Of a stretch of 64,000 nucleotides of DNA, positions 46,712 through 56,744 are shown piece after piece (position 1 is the first letter of the stretch; every line of letters starts with the position of its first letter). Source of the DNA: Ceratobasidium sp. AG-K (taxonomy: Eukaryota; Basidiomycota; Agaricomycetes; Cantharellales; Ceratobasidiaceae); NCBI GenBank assembly GCA_037039685.1, contig JAWNGF010000001.1, positions 1,674,001 through 1,738,000 of the forward strand. The letters run 5' to 3'. Position numbers and translations under genes: made by a program. The notes beneath the pieces are model-generated. The model made no database searches, was not told the DNA's origin, and worked only from the letters and a program-made list of their open reading frames with translations.

Positions 46712-49110
46712 CTCACCAACCAAACGTCTTTAAACAGTCAATAATGAACTATCATCAAGTGTACTAAAAGCTCACCTCTACATGCAATGTGACACGGGGG
46801 GCTCCTTGAAGGACAGCCAGAGGTTTTGCTGCTTCACAACTAGCAAGAGCGTCACGGACAGTATCTGCCAGCGCAGAAGGGCCGCACACTAAGATTCCAG
46901 GGGCAGTCAGCGCCGAGCTTCCCCCATTGGATACCATGCCTACCATCTACAGAGACGCGACCTTGAGCACTTCCAATTTCTTCGTCAAGCACTGATGCAA
47001 TATTTGGTCGGCCACTTAGCACATTGAAAGCTTGAAGGCTCAAAAGAGATAGGGTGGATTTCTCGGTGATAGACTGTTTACTATCGGTCGGCGCTCCATT
47101 TATCGTCGAGTTCCCTTGAAGAGCGAGCTCCGAGACACTTGGCCGAGTAACATGGACGTTGATATCAAGTTGAAGGGTAGGCGGACAAGTCGCAATGGCC
47201 TCCTGGAGGATGTTGGATATCCACTCGATATGAGAGCGGTCTCGAACTACCCAAACGAAAAGCACGCGTTGAGCAACTGCTTTACCCGACTTGATTTGGC
47301 TGTTGGTGTCTCCCAGTCAGTTGTACATGGTACATTATATGCGAATGAGCCAACTTGCCTCAAGAGACCCAAAAATAGAGTTAGAGTATATGAAACTCCA
47401 CTTCCACCGGCCAAAAATATACATGTGCTGTAGTGTGAAAGATATGGTGGTGAACCATATGGTCCGTCAATGGCGACAGGAATGGAGCTGCGAGCTTCTG
47501 AGGCTTCGAGTAGTCGCTTGGTAAAGCCATCCCTTGCTCGAATAATAAATACAAGATCATTCTTGCTTGGTCCTTTTGCGTCTTTTTCGCCGGCGCAGGC
47601 ACTCGCAATAGTGAATGGATGGGCTTCAAACGGTAACTTCGCGATCGACGGAGCAAGGATGTATGCGTGTTGTCCGCTGCTCCACTTGAAGCCTCGACAT
47701 ACAGTTAGGCGCACCGTGTCGTTTGAAACACGCTCAATGGAAGCCTCGTCGATAGATTCGCCAGCTGGGAAGAGGTTCACCCATAGGCGGTTGAGAATGA
47801 TCAACCTCAAACCGCGAAGGAATCGATCGAACGCCCAAATTGCCAAGGCAGGCCAAAAGCGGTACTTGACTTCTGATACATCAAACAAGGCTGTCAGTCA
47901 ACGCGTATCGTTTGGTGAACCATTTGGCCCACCTGGTACGTGGAAGAGCCCAAAGATGAGATACATGGCTACCAAAATGATGTGACAGATAAGAAAGCCT
48001 TCGTACGCCAGGTTCCGAAGGGGTCGCACTGAAAGTAGAGTAGCAAGAGTAAAAGCGGTCATCGCCACGACACCAAATCGCATGTCAACCTCGTGCTATG
48101 AAAGCATGAGCTCGGTCTTCATAGTGTATGTGTGGAGGGGGGGGGGCGTACCAAGGACGAATGCCCCTTGAGGCCCATTTTCCATCGCCCAAACGCGTGA
48201 ACCCATATGAGGATTAGGGTTGACCGAGCGGATGCACGATGCAATACGTTCAACTACAAAAGTAAGTATGTGGTATATGCTCTTCAATCAAAACATGAGC
48301 CAACCTTTTCGTATCCAATCCCGGTAAGGAGCGTGATAATATTGTTCTTTCCGGCAAGGGCAACAATCAGCGGCGTCTGGGACGTTGCCAGGTGCGCTGA
48401 ACGGTTTGCCCAGTAGTTTACGGTAAGATCCCTGCCTGTCACATGAAAAAATTGAGCATTATACCAGTGCTTCCATACACAATACGTACTATGAATAAAT
48501 GTCCAAATAAGCAGAGCTAAATCCCCAAATAAATTGATATCAGTGCTTCGATCCAAGTTTGACGTGGAAGATAGCTTACCTGCGAGATATCCAATGGACA
48601 CAACTACTTCTGTCAGATTCAGACGGTGTATATGGTGGAAGGGTAGCCTGACTCGGAAGAGAACGTGTTGTGCAGAACTTAAAGCAGCCGAGGGAAGGTT
48701 GCGGAGAGCTCGGGGTCGGTGAGCGGAACCTGGACTGGCGGAAATAGGGCCGTTTTGAGCCGGGCCTTTCTCGTTGTCACCGCTCGCCTGAACGGCCAAA
48801 GAGCTGCGAGCCGAGCGCTTGGTGCGGTAGGCTAGAGTGAGAGAGACCAGATGCTGCAGGGATACGAGTGAAATGAAGCATGCAACGGCCCACCAGAGGT
48901 GCGAGGGGTAGCTTAAATGAAACTAGATTAGCAGGAATCAAAGGCAACCTTTACGCTACTTATGTACGCACTTGAGCTGTTGCCACTTTCTGTACTGAGA
49001 GGTCAATGTGGTGTAGGAATGGTGTCGGGGATGACACACCTGTATGCCCGCGCTGGATCGATAGTCACCGTGGTGGCAGCAGTTGGCGCAGTTCCGGCAG
49101 GAGTCGACAT
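46712..49110 (-). CDS. Ferric reductase transmembrane component (FRE/NOX superfamily)
   Basis: Plasma-membrane flavocytochrome that passes electrons from NADPH through FAD and two hemes to extracellular Fe(III)/Cu(II). Start ATG at 49110-49108 (MSTPAGTAPTAATTVTIDPA). TM helices include YPSHLWWAVACFISLVSLQH and LTEVVVSIGYLAG. Heme-ligand histidines: NVLHRASARS and IWVHAFGRW, plus FLICHIILVAMYLIF and FGLFHV. The FAD motif reads AHPFTIAS; the NADPH site is IFLAGGSGVSYTLTLFL. CGPSALADTV follows, and the gene ends in VETFGW, reached through a last intron (about 46727-46774); read without it the frame stops at 46764. About eight introns. The junction near 48100-48165, beside a run of ten G, has an awkward phase (weak GTCCTT donor), so its exact splice is uncertain. 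Confidence 0.9.
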
Positions 49111-49910
49111 GTCTAGTGCAAGAGCAGGGACAACTCGGGTGGTTGTATCTCCTATGAGAGCTTGACTAACCCCCTGGCCAATTTACCTCTGTTTTATATC
49201 TCGCTCATTTGGGCAAATACAAACGTAGTGAGCAGGCCAATATCAAGGCATGTGAGCGGCTATTTCAAGAACCGCAAGAATTTTGAGCGCATACATGGAA
49301 GCTACATCGAATTGGAGTGGTATCAGAATGTTTGACGCACCTTGTGACGGTAAATGTGAGCGCAACGCTCGTCATTTGCTCGATAAGTTGACTGAAAAGG
49401 TACAGAGGACGACCTTCTTCGGATAAAGTGGTTCCTTAGATAGTGCAATTTTTATACGGTATGAGCAATACCTAGTGTCACGCGGTTCGTTGCAGCCGGT
49501 ATAGGCTGGTCGAAGCTGAGTACATGCGGGCCAGTCTCGGAGAAGGCGGTTAGAAGTTTGCGTCCACCTTCCCAACCTTTGAGTTACTTGTTATCTGGAA
49601 TTTGTAGATCGCATTATTTAGATAACCTTCATCACCTAAGACGGTAGCCCTGTAGAAGGATGGCGCGGGATTTTTTTTCACCCGTTGCTCTAATGGTAAC
49701 TCCGGACGAAAAAGGTCAATGAAGTTCAATCAACATGGTCAATGTCAAACAGTGATATAGGGGTAGTAGGAAAAGCACACGGAGTGAACGGCAAGACTTC
49801 GCGGTTGGGAGCCGCGTGATCGGGTAGATTCTGGCCAAACCTATCTCGAACGTGGCGTGGCCCGTCGTGATCATAGCGTGAGGCGGCCAAAACAAGGTAA
49901 GAATGATTCG
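49111..49910. other. Intergenic upstream of the ferric reductase
   Basis: About 800 bases, the longest gap here. Presumed promoter of the ferric reductase plus 3' flank of the SDR gene. Contains a T-tract near 49670-49679. Two short minus-strand open frames (49372-49575, 49726-49914) show no recognisable content; the second overlaps the true SDR terminus in another frame. Confidence 0.5.
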
Positions 49911-51165
49911 TCATCGCTGTGTCCAGACGCCTTTAGAGATAAGCCAGTTGTTCCACGCAGACCGAAGCAATGTGTCTGAGCATTCCTGGGCCAAGGACTC
50001 AGTACCACGAGGCGAGGTGTATGTACCTGACTGAAGGTTCTGGTCTATCATTCCTTGGGCGATCGCCCTCCCTCCTAGTGGTAAAGTGGTTATTCACATG
50101 CAAAGAACGTTTTGCTGGCGGTACTTGCCGTCTTGCAAAGAAGTTGTGAACGGGAACAGGGGCATGATGTATGTCATGAACAAGCGGGTCCACCAGTAAT
50201 ATTCTCTCACCAGGCCCGTCTGAGGCACAAAACCTACGAGAGGATAGGAATGGTTCTGTAGGGTTTGGTAGGTAAAATGCGCTCACCTGGGCTAACCGCA
50301 ATTGCAATCGGGCGACTCTCCCCGTCTTGAACCCCAGCAAAGGCATCTACGACGATTTGAAACAAGTGCATTTGCACGAGTTTACTAATGGAATATGCCG
50401 ACATTGATTTCCAGTGTTTGTCGTCCAACAAGTCATCAAGGGACGAAGGGGATACATCGTGTTCTATTTCAGGAAAAGCACTCGCATGACTGGGTAAACG
50501 TTTTAAAGACAAGGAGACTTACGTTGTGCGGCCTTCTTGTGAAGCGAAGAGGCGACGAATACTACCCGATGAGAAGCCGCCGGCTCGACCAGACGAGCCC
50601 ACAAACACTGAAGCAGTAATGCCTGGCTTAGGACATTGATCTGTAGTGTTCTCTCAATCCCAGCGGCATCCACGGTTCGCCTTAACCCGATTGCACCTGC
50701 GCACAAGAGAAGGACAGAAATTGCTTGAGAGTAGGTCTCCAAGATGTGAGTGGCGAAGGCACGAATAGAGTCGTTGCTGGCAAGGTCGAGTTCAAAAATA
50801 TCAAGCTTGTGAATATTCTTGATTGTATTGAACGTCGCTGCCACCCCGAGTTTAGCCGGGGTACGACAGCCAAGAACAAGTATGATGTTGCGTTGAGATT
50901 GTTTGGCAAAGTCCTGCAGTGCTTCAAATCCCTGGGAAAGTCGGCGACAAACTAAAGTTAGAACGGCGCGATAATCTAGCGAGGATTAGGAGTTCACCAA
51001 ACCAGAGCTTCCTGGATGGGGTAGGCGGTGGAATTTAGGGCAAATTCAATACTTGACTGAGATCTAGTGGATTGTGACTGTACCTCCAGTTGCCACAACG
51101 AGAATTGGCTCCTGGTGTTGTCTATTTGGCGTGCTTTCAGTACTTCCATAGTCTGTTGTTTCCAT
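49911..51165 (-). CDS. Short-chain dehydrogenase/reductase
   Basis: NAD(P)-dependent oxidoreductase with a Rossmann fold. Start ATG at 51165-51163 (METTDYGSTESTPNRQHQEP), then ILVVATGG before a long intron (about 50955-51082). Next exon: GFEALQDFAKQSQRNIILVL, GCRTPAKLGVAATFNTIKNI, FELDLASNDSIRAFATHI. Other SDR marks: LLLCAGAIG (NAG-like), NVLSQALLLQ, RVVFVASSLHKKAA and the catalytic SAYSISKL (Y-x-x-x-K). The C-terminus, FVPQTGLVREYYWWTRLFMT, MPLFPFTTSLQDGKAIAQGM and NNWLISKGVWTQR, is reached by a 58-base intron about 50080-50137. Length is usual. The N-terminal glycine motif does not read as a normal TGxxxGxG around the first intron, so either the splice is misplaced or the motif has decayed. 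Substrate unknown. Confidence 0.82.
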
Positions 51166-51328
51166 GATCAAATGGTAAAGTACACGCGCAGTATGTACAC
51201 CTGGAGGTCGAGTCCAGAGTCAATCCAGCAGGCACGCAATGAGGTCATATGACACCCGACTCAGCGCTAAACGACCTTGATTTCAGGGTCCAATGAAATC
51301 AAATAACTTTTGAATCTTGCTCTCCTCC
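51166..51328. promoter_or_regulatory. Short divergent promoter between SDR and NOP13-like genes
   Basis: Only 163 bases separate the two divergent ATGs, so the genes must share promoter sequence. It holds a short stem-like palindrome around 51212-51228 (CTGGA and TCCAG arms). No TATA box stands out. Confidence 0.5.
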
Positions 51329-52807
51329 ATGTCTAAACCAAGTGCATCGTCGACTGTCAAGGTTGAAAAGTCAAAGAGGAAGTCTGGAGAGAACCCCAAA
51401 GAAACTAATTCCGATGAAGCAACATCTGCTCCCGACAATACGACCCTTTCTGGACAGGTACCGCTAGCAGATGATGGATGCGAGCCGGAACCAGAGGTGG
51501 AAGTACTCTCGCATGCAGCACAGCGCAAAGCAAAGAAACGAAAGCTCAAAGAAGCTCAGGCTGCAGAAACTACAGAAGACGAACCTCCTGCGAAGCGTAC
51601 GGCCAAGCCCCAGACAACCGACAAACCAGCCCAACCTGTTCGCCAGAATTCAGTATGGGTCGGGAACCTCAGCTTCAAGACGACCGAATCTCAACTAAGG
51701 GAATTCTTTGCTGACGCCGGAGAGGTGTCCCGCATACATCTCCCTAAAAAGACCGAAGTCGGACAAGGCCGAGGTATGCGGGGAGAGAATCGTGGGTGAG
51801 TGGATTGGAGTCGAACCGGTTGGAATTATGCTAATTTTACAGATTTGCATACGTGGATTTTACGACGCCTGATGAGCAAGCACTTGCTGTTACGTTTTCC
51901 GAGCGAAACTTGGATGGTCGAAGGTTGCTAATTAAAAAAGGTACAGATGCACAGGAAACGTCAAATTTTACTTGCTGACTTGGAGATCACAGGCAACGAC
52001 TTTGCAGGACGGCCCGATGCACCCAAACCCACCACTACGGCGCCTGCAGCGGAAGACTCGAAAACTTCCAACACAGCTCAATCCTCCACAACACACTCCA
52101 AAACAGCTCAAAAGATCCTTGGGGCTCAGAAACAGCCAGCCGCCCAAACTCTATTCATGGGTAATTTGCCATTCGAGACCAAGGAAGAAGATATCCGCGA
52201 GATGATCGAGGGACACGGTCTTCCGAGCGATTTGGAGGAACAGGCGAAAAAGGATGGGGAGGCAAAGAACCCGGGTGGCAAGCCTCTACGATGGTTGAAG
52301 AAGATTCGGATGGGCACATTCGAGGACAGTGGCTTGTGTAAAGGGTAAGCTTCAATCCTTTGATAGAAACTGAGTTCGTGAACTAAACTACTTGTTTATA
52401 GCTGGGCATTTCTCGATTTCTTAAGCACACCTTATGCGACAGCAGTCTTGGTCAACCCTCGTAACCACCACCTCAACGGACGTAAGCTCGTTCTCGAGTA
52501 CGGGTCCCCTGATGCCGTCCGACGTGGAGGTGGTGGACCACGACCAAAAAAGGTACCGACAGAGAATGAAGAACAAGGAGAAACCCCTAGGGCGGCGAAG
52601 AAGCGCAGATATGCCGAGGCTGGCGCAGAGAACGGAGGGGACAGTGAGCCAGCCAACGAAACTCCAAAACGAAACCCCAAGGGAGACCAACAGTATGTCC
52701 GTGCCAAGGACGGTCGACTGAGACCCAAGCCTGGCGCAGCACTGGCGATGGCCAAGAAAGAAACAGTAGCGATCGTGGAGAGCACGGGAAAGAAAATTGT
52801 ATTTTGA
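51329..52807 (+). CDS. Nucleolar RNA-binding protein with two RRMs, Nop13-like
   Basis: Probably a pre-ribosome-associated RNA-binding protein. ATG at 51329 (MSKPSASSTVKVEKSKRKSG). A charged N-terminal region with KAKKRKLKEAQAA is followed by RRM1 with RNP2 VWVGNLSF and RNP1 RGFAYVDF. A Thr/Ser/Ala linker leads to RRM2: RNP2 LFMGNLPF, then an insert (KNPGGKPLRWLKKIRMG), RNP1 GWAFLDF, and NHHLNGRKLVLEYG. The tail is Lys/Arg/Glu-rich (RRGGGGPRPKKVP; PRAAKKRRYAE) ending GKKIVF. The two-RRM layout with the insert in RRM2 resembles yeast Nop13 and Nop12. Introns near 51796-51840, 51944-51990 and 52346-52400. Stop TGA at 52805-52807. Convergent with TPA1, 42 bases apart. Confidence 0.88.
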
Positions 52808-52849
52808 TTTATTGGAACACTGTTATACATTTTGGTTGCAAGATACACG

Positions 52850-54945
52850 CTAGTTCTCATTCGTTTCAGATTCATCATCCTCTTCAAGGATAGCCGCTTC
52901 CCATTCGCTCGAAATATCCCATCGACTGACGGGTGCTGCCGCTGAGACGTACTTGACGAACTTCAAGACGCCCGCATCTCGAAGAGCGATTACCAAGTGG
53001 TTGAAGTTGGGATGGACGGTCAACAAGGTGCCATCCATTTCCTCTTCCGCTTCGTCCTCCGACTCGGGCTCGGCTTTTGCCTTTCCTTTGCCTGTAGCGT
53101 CGGGTTTCGATTCGGACTTGGGCTTGGAGCTCGAATTTTTGTATACTTCTGGATCGTCGTCCCCCTCATGCGGCGCCATATAACACTGCCAGGCGCATGA
53201 GTATTGAGTCAAAAGTTGAGCTGTATGCACATACCTCCCACCCACCCCAGGCGTTGTCGTTCCACTCTCCCGGAGTAAGCCCCAAACACACATCCAACCG
53301 ACTCTCATCATCCACCGCACTCGCAAGAGTATAATCCAAGCCAGGCCTGAACCTGCGCGTCGTCACTGCGTACCCAGTAGGGATGAGCTGAGAGACCATG
53401 GCAAGCCAGGACCTGAACGGAGCCGATGAGAACAACTCTGTCTGGAGTTTGTGCAAGAGGTTGTGCGGAGAGGGGTGAGCGGATAGGTTGGCCGTCGCAC
53501 GGTAGAACCTGGACCTATGTGGGGGACCTACGAGTTCCCACCCTTGCGCTTCCTCGTCAAGGCCGTACTCGTGACTAGGTATGGCCTTGTCGGAGCGGTA
53601 CTTGAGGTTAGCCTTGATATCAATCTCCTTGAGCCCCGTCTCGAGTTCAGCGGCAATCTTGGGGTCGAGGAATTGGTGCAGATCCAAATGAGAGGTTTCA
53701 GTGAATTTGGCAGCAAGGACAGTAATCGTTCGGGGTTCAAGGTAAATCGGGTTGAGGAATTGTGTAAGGTGGGCTTTGTCGGCTTCGGTGAGCACAAGTT
53801 CAGCCGTCGAGGTGGGGACTCCAAGGTTATATTGGAGTGGGGTTCGGGTTGGCGCGGACTACCAATAAACGAATCAGCTACCGAACTGCAGAGGGAGAGA
53901 GGGACGCACAAGCTGTTCCAGGGAGCTCTTTTCTTTGGGTATATCTGCGGGGTCATATCCCTCTTCTCCCTCCTGGGGACGATGGAACCTATGCGCATGC
54001 AATCAGAACCAGTGCCAGTGTGGATGTGCATGTACTCACCACCCACTAATACTCAGTCTCTGCCTTTGGTTGTTACCCTCGTCTACAACCACTTCTTCCA
54101 CCGAATGGAAACTCTGCAAACCCATTAGTTCCTTCTCCGTTAGCGAACAGCTGGACTTACCCGGCCAGGCTGAATTTCAAAGAAAATAAACTGATTCCAC
54201 GACGGTGGGATAGTTAACGTAGGCTTGCACTCGGGCTCGAGGCTGCCGTCCTCCAGCGTCTTGACGGGATACAACTCCAATGCGCCTCCCCACTCGGGCT
54301 TCCATGGCTGATCAAGAGGAAGGGGCATATAAAGAATGTAGGATACTCGTCGAGTGCCGATGACATCGTCATGATTGAGTAGGTGACAGCCTGGTGGAGA
54401 ATGTTAGAGAGCGTAAGAATGCATTGTGGGCGTGAATACCTTTTCTATAAGAGTTGACGGACATGTCCTGTTTTGTACCAGAAAGCGGACCGCATCCTGT
54501 TACGCCCCGCACGAATTGACGGAATTCAGGCGAGTACAGAGCTGCACGGAGCTTGAGGAGCGAAGGAAACAAGGCAAGTTGCTCGGGTGCGAGGTACGAA
54601 AGCGAGGCGAGATCGCCCGTTTGATGAACCTTGAAAGGTTTCAGTACGCTGAATTGACACAACAAGTAAACTCACCTTGTAAATGTCCGTCTCCTTTTCC
54701 GTAAAGCTCACATTATCCAGAATTTCATCCTTGACGTTGCGCAACAACTCGTCGGCGAATAACTTGGGTACAACCGCATGTTTATAAGGCCCAGACGCAG
54801 CATACTGTGCATTCAACCCAGAAACATTCGACGTCTCCAACACACCAGGATGAAACTCGCCGCTAGTGCCCTCACTAACCGTCTTGCGACGCTTCAGAAT
54901 TGGTGCGTCGGTCGAAACTGGCGGCGAATGCGGACGAGCGACCAT
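52850..54945 (-). CDS. TPA1: Prolyl 3,4-dihydroxylase Tpa1/Ofd1 (OGFOD1 family)
   Basis: 2-oxoglutarate/Fe(II) dioxygenase that hydroxylates a proline of ribosomal protein uS12 (Rps23); in fission yeast Ofd1 also links oxygen to Sre1 stability. Start ATG at 54945 ([20 protein letters not shown], with a KRRK nuclear-signal-like patch). The catalytic domain is complete: [40 protein letters not shown] (first His and Asp of the iron site), [28 protein letters not shown] (second His) and RLSISGWFHRP (2OG-binding Arg). The second, non-catalytic fold follows: [58 protein letters not shown], with an acidic C-terminal insert ([14 protein letters not shown]). Stop at 52852-52850. About seven introns. 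Confidence 0.93.
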
Positions 54946-55279
54946 CGTGGTACAGGATCGCACTATTCAAAATTTGAAGCCGATCGCTCCGCACGTGTCG
55001 ATCAACGAACTCCCCAGACGCCGCCGGCAACCGGCGCGCCCAAACGATCGTACTCTCAAACCGTAACGCGGCGAGGGCGACCGACCGAGGTTCCGTTACA
55101 TGACTGGGCAATAAATTGTAGCCAATACGAGTCTAGTCCGAGGCCAGCAGCTCGGATACTTTGCGGAGATGTTACGCGCTTATGTCCAGTGCACGGACCA
55201 GTCTGCGTCACAGGGACCCCGGACAGTGCATGAAATTCATTGTGACCAGAGCGCCGGGTGACCCATTGCCCCTGCGTCA
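54946..55279. promoter_or_regulatory. Shared divergent promoter of two 2OG-Fe(II) oxygenase genes
   Basis: 334 bases between the TPA1 ATG (minus) and the IPNS-like ATG (plus). GC-rich, with no TATA box that I trust and no coding frame. Both flanking genes must be controlled from here. Confidence 0.6.
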
Positions 55280-56591
55280 ATGACGAGCGCTGATATTCCG
55301 TCGATTGATTTTTCGCAACAGCCTGATCCCAAGGATGTGTCGGCGGCGATCTCTAACCTGGGATTCTTGTTTATTCGAAACGGGGGTGTGCCGAGTCGGG
55401 ACCTTGTACGGGAGATGTTTGATGTGAGCCAGGCGTTCTTCGAGGGCGAGTCGGCCGAGGAAAAGGAAAAGGTTTCGATTACAGTGGAGAATCGAGGGTG
55501 GGTCAGGAATCGGCAAGAAGCGTGAGTGGCACTTAATTAAGAAGTGCGTGCACCTTGTTTGACTCGAGTTAGACTCGACACGCGAGGGCATCCGTCAGGA
55601 GACATCAAAGAGTAAATGCTTATTCTGTTTGTGCGCCACGTCTGACGTCAAGCAGGGCATTCAATCTAGCTAAATTCACGGCCGACGGACAACCCGTGCA
55701 GCCCCTGCCACCCACGCTAGCCCGGAGCGTCTCGACTATTTCAGACTTTATGCAGGGTTGCCACGAGCTTTCCATGCGACTTCTTCAGTGCTTTGCACAA
55801 ACGCTTCAAGTAAGTGCCTAAAACTCTATTCTCGCCAATGACTATACCCGTATCAGCTACCCGAAGACTATTTTACATCTCGACATGCATACGACAGTCA
55901 GCAGAGTTCTATTCTTCGGTTGCTCTACTATCCGCCATCGGATATCCCAGCGGACCAGGCACAAGGGCAAATCCGGGCTGGAGCCCATTCAGACTATGGT
56001 ACGTAAATCTCGATTCAGGATAATTATACTATGACAGTTGGGTCTAGGTTCCTTGACACTGTTGTTCCAGGTAAGCTTCCCTAGATCAGATTTGTGAGAA
56101 CCGAGGGCTATACGCAAAGCAGAAATCGCTGGGCGGACTGCAGATTAAGTTGCCAAACGGGGAATGGTTAGATGCCCCTGTCGTGAACGACGCGGTGCTT
56201 GTCAATATCGGCGATCTATTCGAGTGAGTGCTCGGCAGTTGCGGAGATGTGTTCTAACTGTCAATTTAGCTTCTGGTCTGGCGGACGGTATCCTAGCACC
56301 GTGCATCGCGTGGCGCTTCCCCGCGGACAGGAGGCTTCGCAGGGACGATACTCGATCGCATACTTTTTGTGAGTAGCGAACTATTGCATCGAGTCTAAAC
56401 TGAGCCGATGTAGACACCCCACGGACGATGTGCTCTTATCGCGCATCCCGATCAGAAGTGTCAAGGAAGAACAACACGCACGCGATAGCGTGTACGAGCG
56501 GTTCGGAGTAGAGGCCGACGAGCGAATGACAGCGCGCGAGTGGCTGGATCGTCGTCTGGCCGCCACGTACAAGGGCCGGAAGGAGGTGTGA
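55280..56591 (+). CDS. 2OG-Fe(II) oxygenase, isopenicillin N synthase-like
   Basis: Soluble non-heme iron oxygenase of the IPNS/gibberellin-oxidase type. ATG at 55280 (MTSADIPSIDFSQQPDPKDV). The N-terminal DIOX_N region includes LGFLFIRNGGVPSRDLVREM and FFEGESAEEKEKVSI. The catalytic double-stranded beta helix carries AHSDYGSLTLLFQ (His and Asp iron ligands), STVHRVALP (second His) and GRYSIAYFLHP (Arg-x-Ser for 2OG). KSLGGLQIKLPNGEWLDAPV and VNIGDLFEFWSGGRYPSTVH are standard. The C-terminus, ERMTAREWLDRRLAATYKGR, is typical of fungal members. About 340 residues in eight exons; two very short ones around 56050 and 55590 are by eye. All catalytic residues are present. Substrate unknown; no biosynthetic cluster adjoins. 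Confidence 0.9.
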
Positions 56592-56744
56592 GGCTTCTGT
56601 TCTGTACCTTTGCATAGAGTTTTGCCGGCGGATGAAATTTGAAATGTGGCTGTGGATGGGGCTGTCTGGGGTCTGCAAAACAAGGCGAGAAGGGGCGTGA
56701 CCGGTCCGACTTGAGATTGACGACAACTACCCCGTACATAGACT

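Noticed and set aside
48120..48260. Loss of the heme-ligand histidine in the ferric reductase (VVERIASC reading)
   Set aside because: That reading comes from the wrong frame; with the proper acceptor the exon reads NVLHRASARS and both histidines are present.
51160..51230. Possible tRNA gene with T-arm-like hairpin (CTGGA-GGTCGAG-TCCAG)
   Set aside because: The loop does not match the TTCRANY consensus, no matching acceptor stem or D-arm pairs up, and it overlaps the SDR start region.
53517..54128. Plus-strand 203-residue open frame
   Set aside because: Antisense to the well-supported TPA1 gene and without recognisable content.
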